Positions 5,420 to 5,445 of a stretch of 5,445 bases of DNA are shown one piece after another. The stretch's first letter is position 1. Each line of letters starts with the position of its first letter. Under the pieces are notes generated by a model. It was given only the letters and a program-made list of their open reading frames with translations. It made no database searches and had not been told where the DNA came from. The stretch is from an uncultured Collinsella sp. (GTDB lineage: Bacteria > Actinomycetota > Coriobacteriia > Coriobacteriales > Coriobacteriaceae). The position numbers and the translations under genes are program-made. The DNA is taken from positions 1 to 5,445 of the forward strand of contig UQZC01000110.1 in the NCBI GenBank assembly GCA_900545505.1. Reading direction: 5' to 3'.

Positions 5420-5445
5420 TCAATGAACGAAGCGAACATCGAGTA
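5420..5445 (-). CDS. nrdD: Possible C-terminal end of anaerobic ribonucleotide reductase NrdD (partial)
   Basis: Only eight codons can be read on the minus strand, LDVRFVH then TGA at 5422-5420. A C-terminus shaped like Arg-x-x-His resembles known NrdD ends, and nrdD usually lies directly upstream of nrdG. The other frame with a stop here (5406-5404) gives a less likely ending. The call rests mostly on gene order, so confidence is low. Confidence 0.3.

Noticed and set aside
5307..5423. In-frame upstream extension of nrdG to TTG 5423
   Set aside because: It would translate the palindromic element and has no NrdG-like residues; the conserved N-terminus and ribosome site point to ATG 5306.

Overview
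This is a gene-dense stretch of about 60% G+C bacterial chromosome. The protein set (SlyD-type FKBP, M19 dipeptidase, YgjP-type metallopeptidase, a small folate operon, and NrdG activase apparently behind an NrdD end) and the base composition suggest a gut anaerobe of the Actinomycetota class Coriobacteriia, perhaps Collinsella or a close relative. That placement is an impression from sequence style and content, not a database match. The oxygen-sensitive class III ribonucleotide reductase activase supports an anaerobic lifestyle.

Layout. Bases 2-565 (minus) encode a UreE-like urease/nickel metallochaperone that runs off the left edge with no stop. Three bases upstream of its start lies the stop of a SlyD-like FKBP prolyl isomerase (569-997, minus). 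The two probably share one transcript from a 120-bp divergent promoter region (998-1117), which also serves a plus-strand M19 membrane dipeptidase (1118-2131). A strong GC-rich hairpin (2148-2183) separates the dipeptidase from a plus-strand YgjP/WSS1-type zinc metallopeptidase that probably starts at TTG 2206. That gene converges on the folate operon with only 6 bp between the stop codons.

The folate operon is transcribed leftward: folE (GTP cyclohydrolase I, 4102-4659), an HD-domain phosphohydrolase 2 bp behind it (3518-4099), then folB (dihydroneopterin aldolase, 2989-3474). FolE makes 7,8-dihydroneopterin triphosphate and FolB uses dephosphorylated dihydroneopterin. The HD protein therefore sits where the missing dephosphorylation step would be. 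To the right is nrdG (4725-5306, minus). Upstream of it is a perfect 22-bp inverted repeat flanked by an 8-bp direct repeat, and then a few codons that may be the end of nrdD.

Every stretch over 300 bases is covered by a gene. The points most worth a second look are the HD protein as a candidate FolQ replacement, the inverted-repeat element in the presumed nrdD-nrdG gap, and the tight pairing of a SlyD-like isomerase with UreE. I see no CRISPR array, tRNA, rRNA, integrase or transposase gene.
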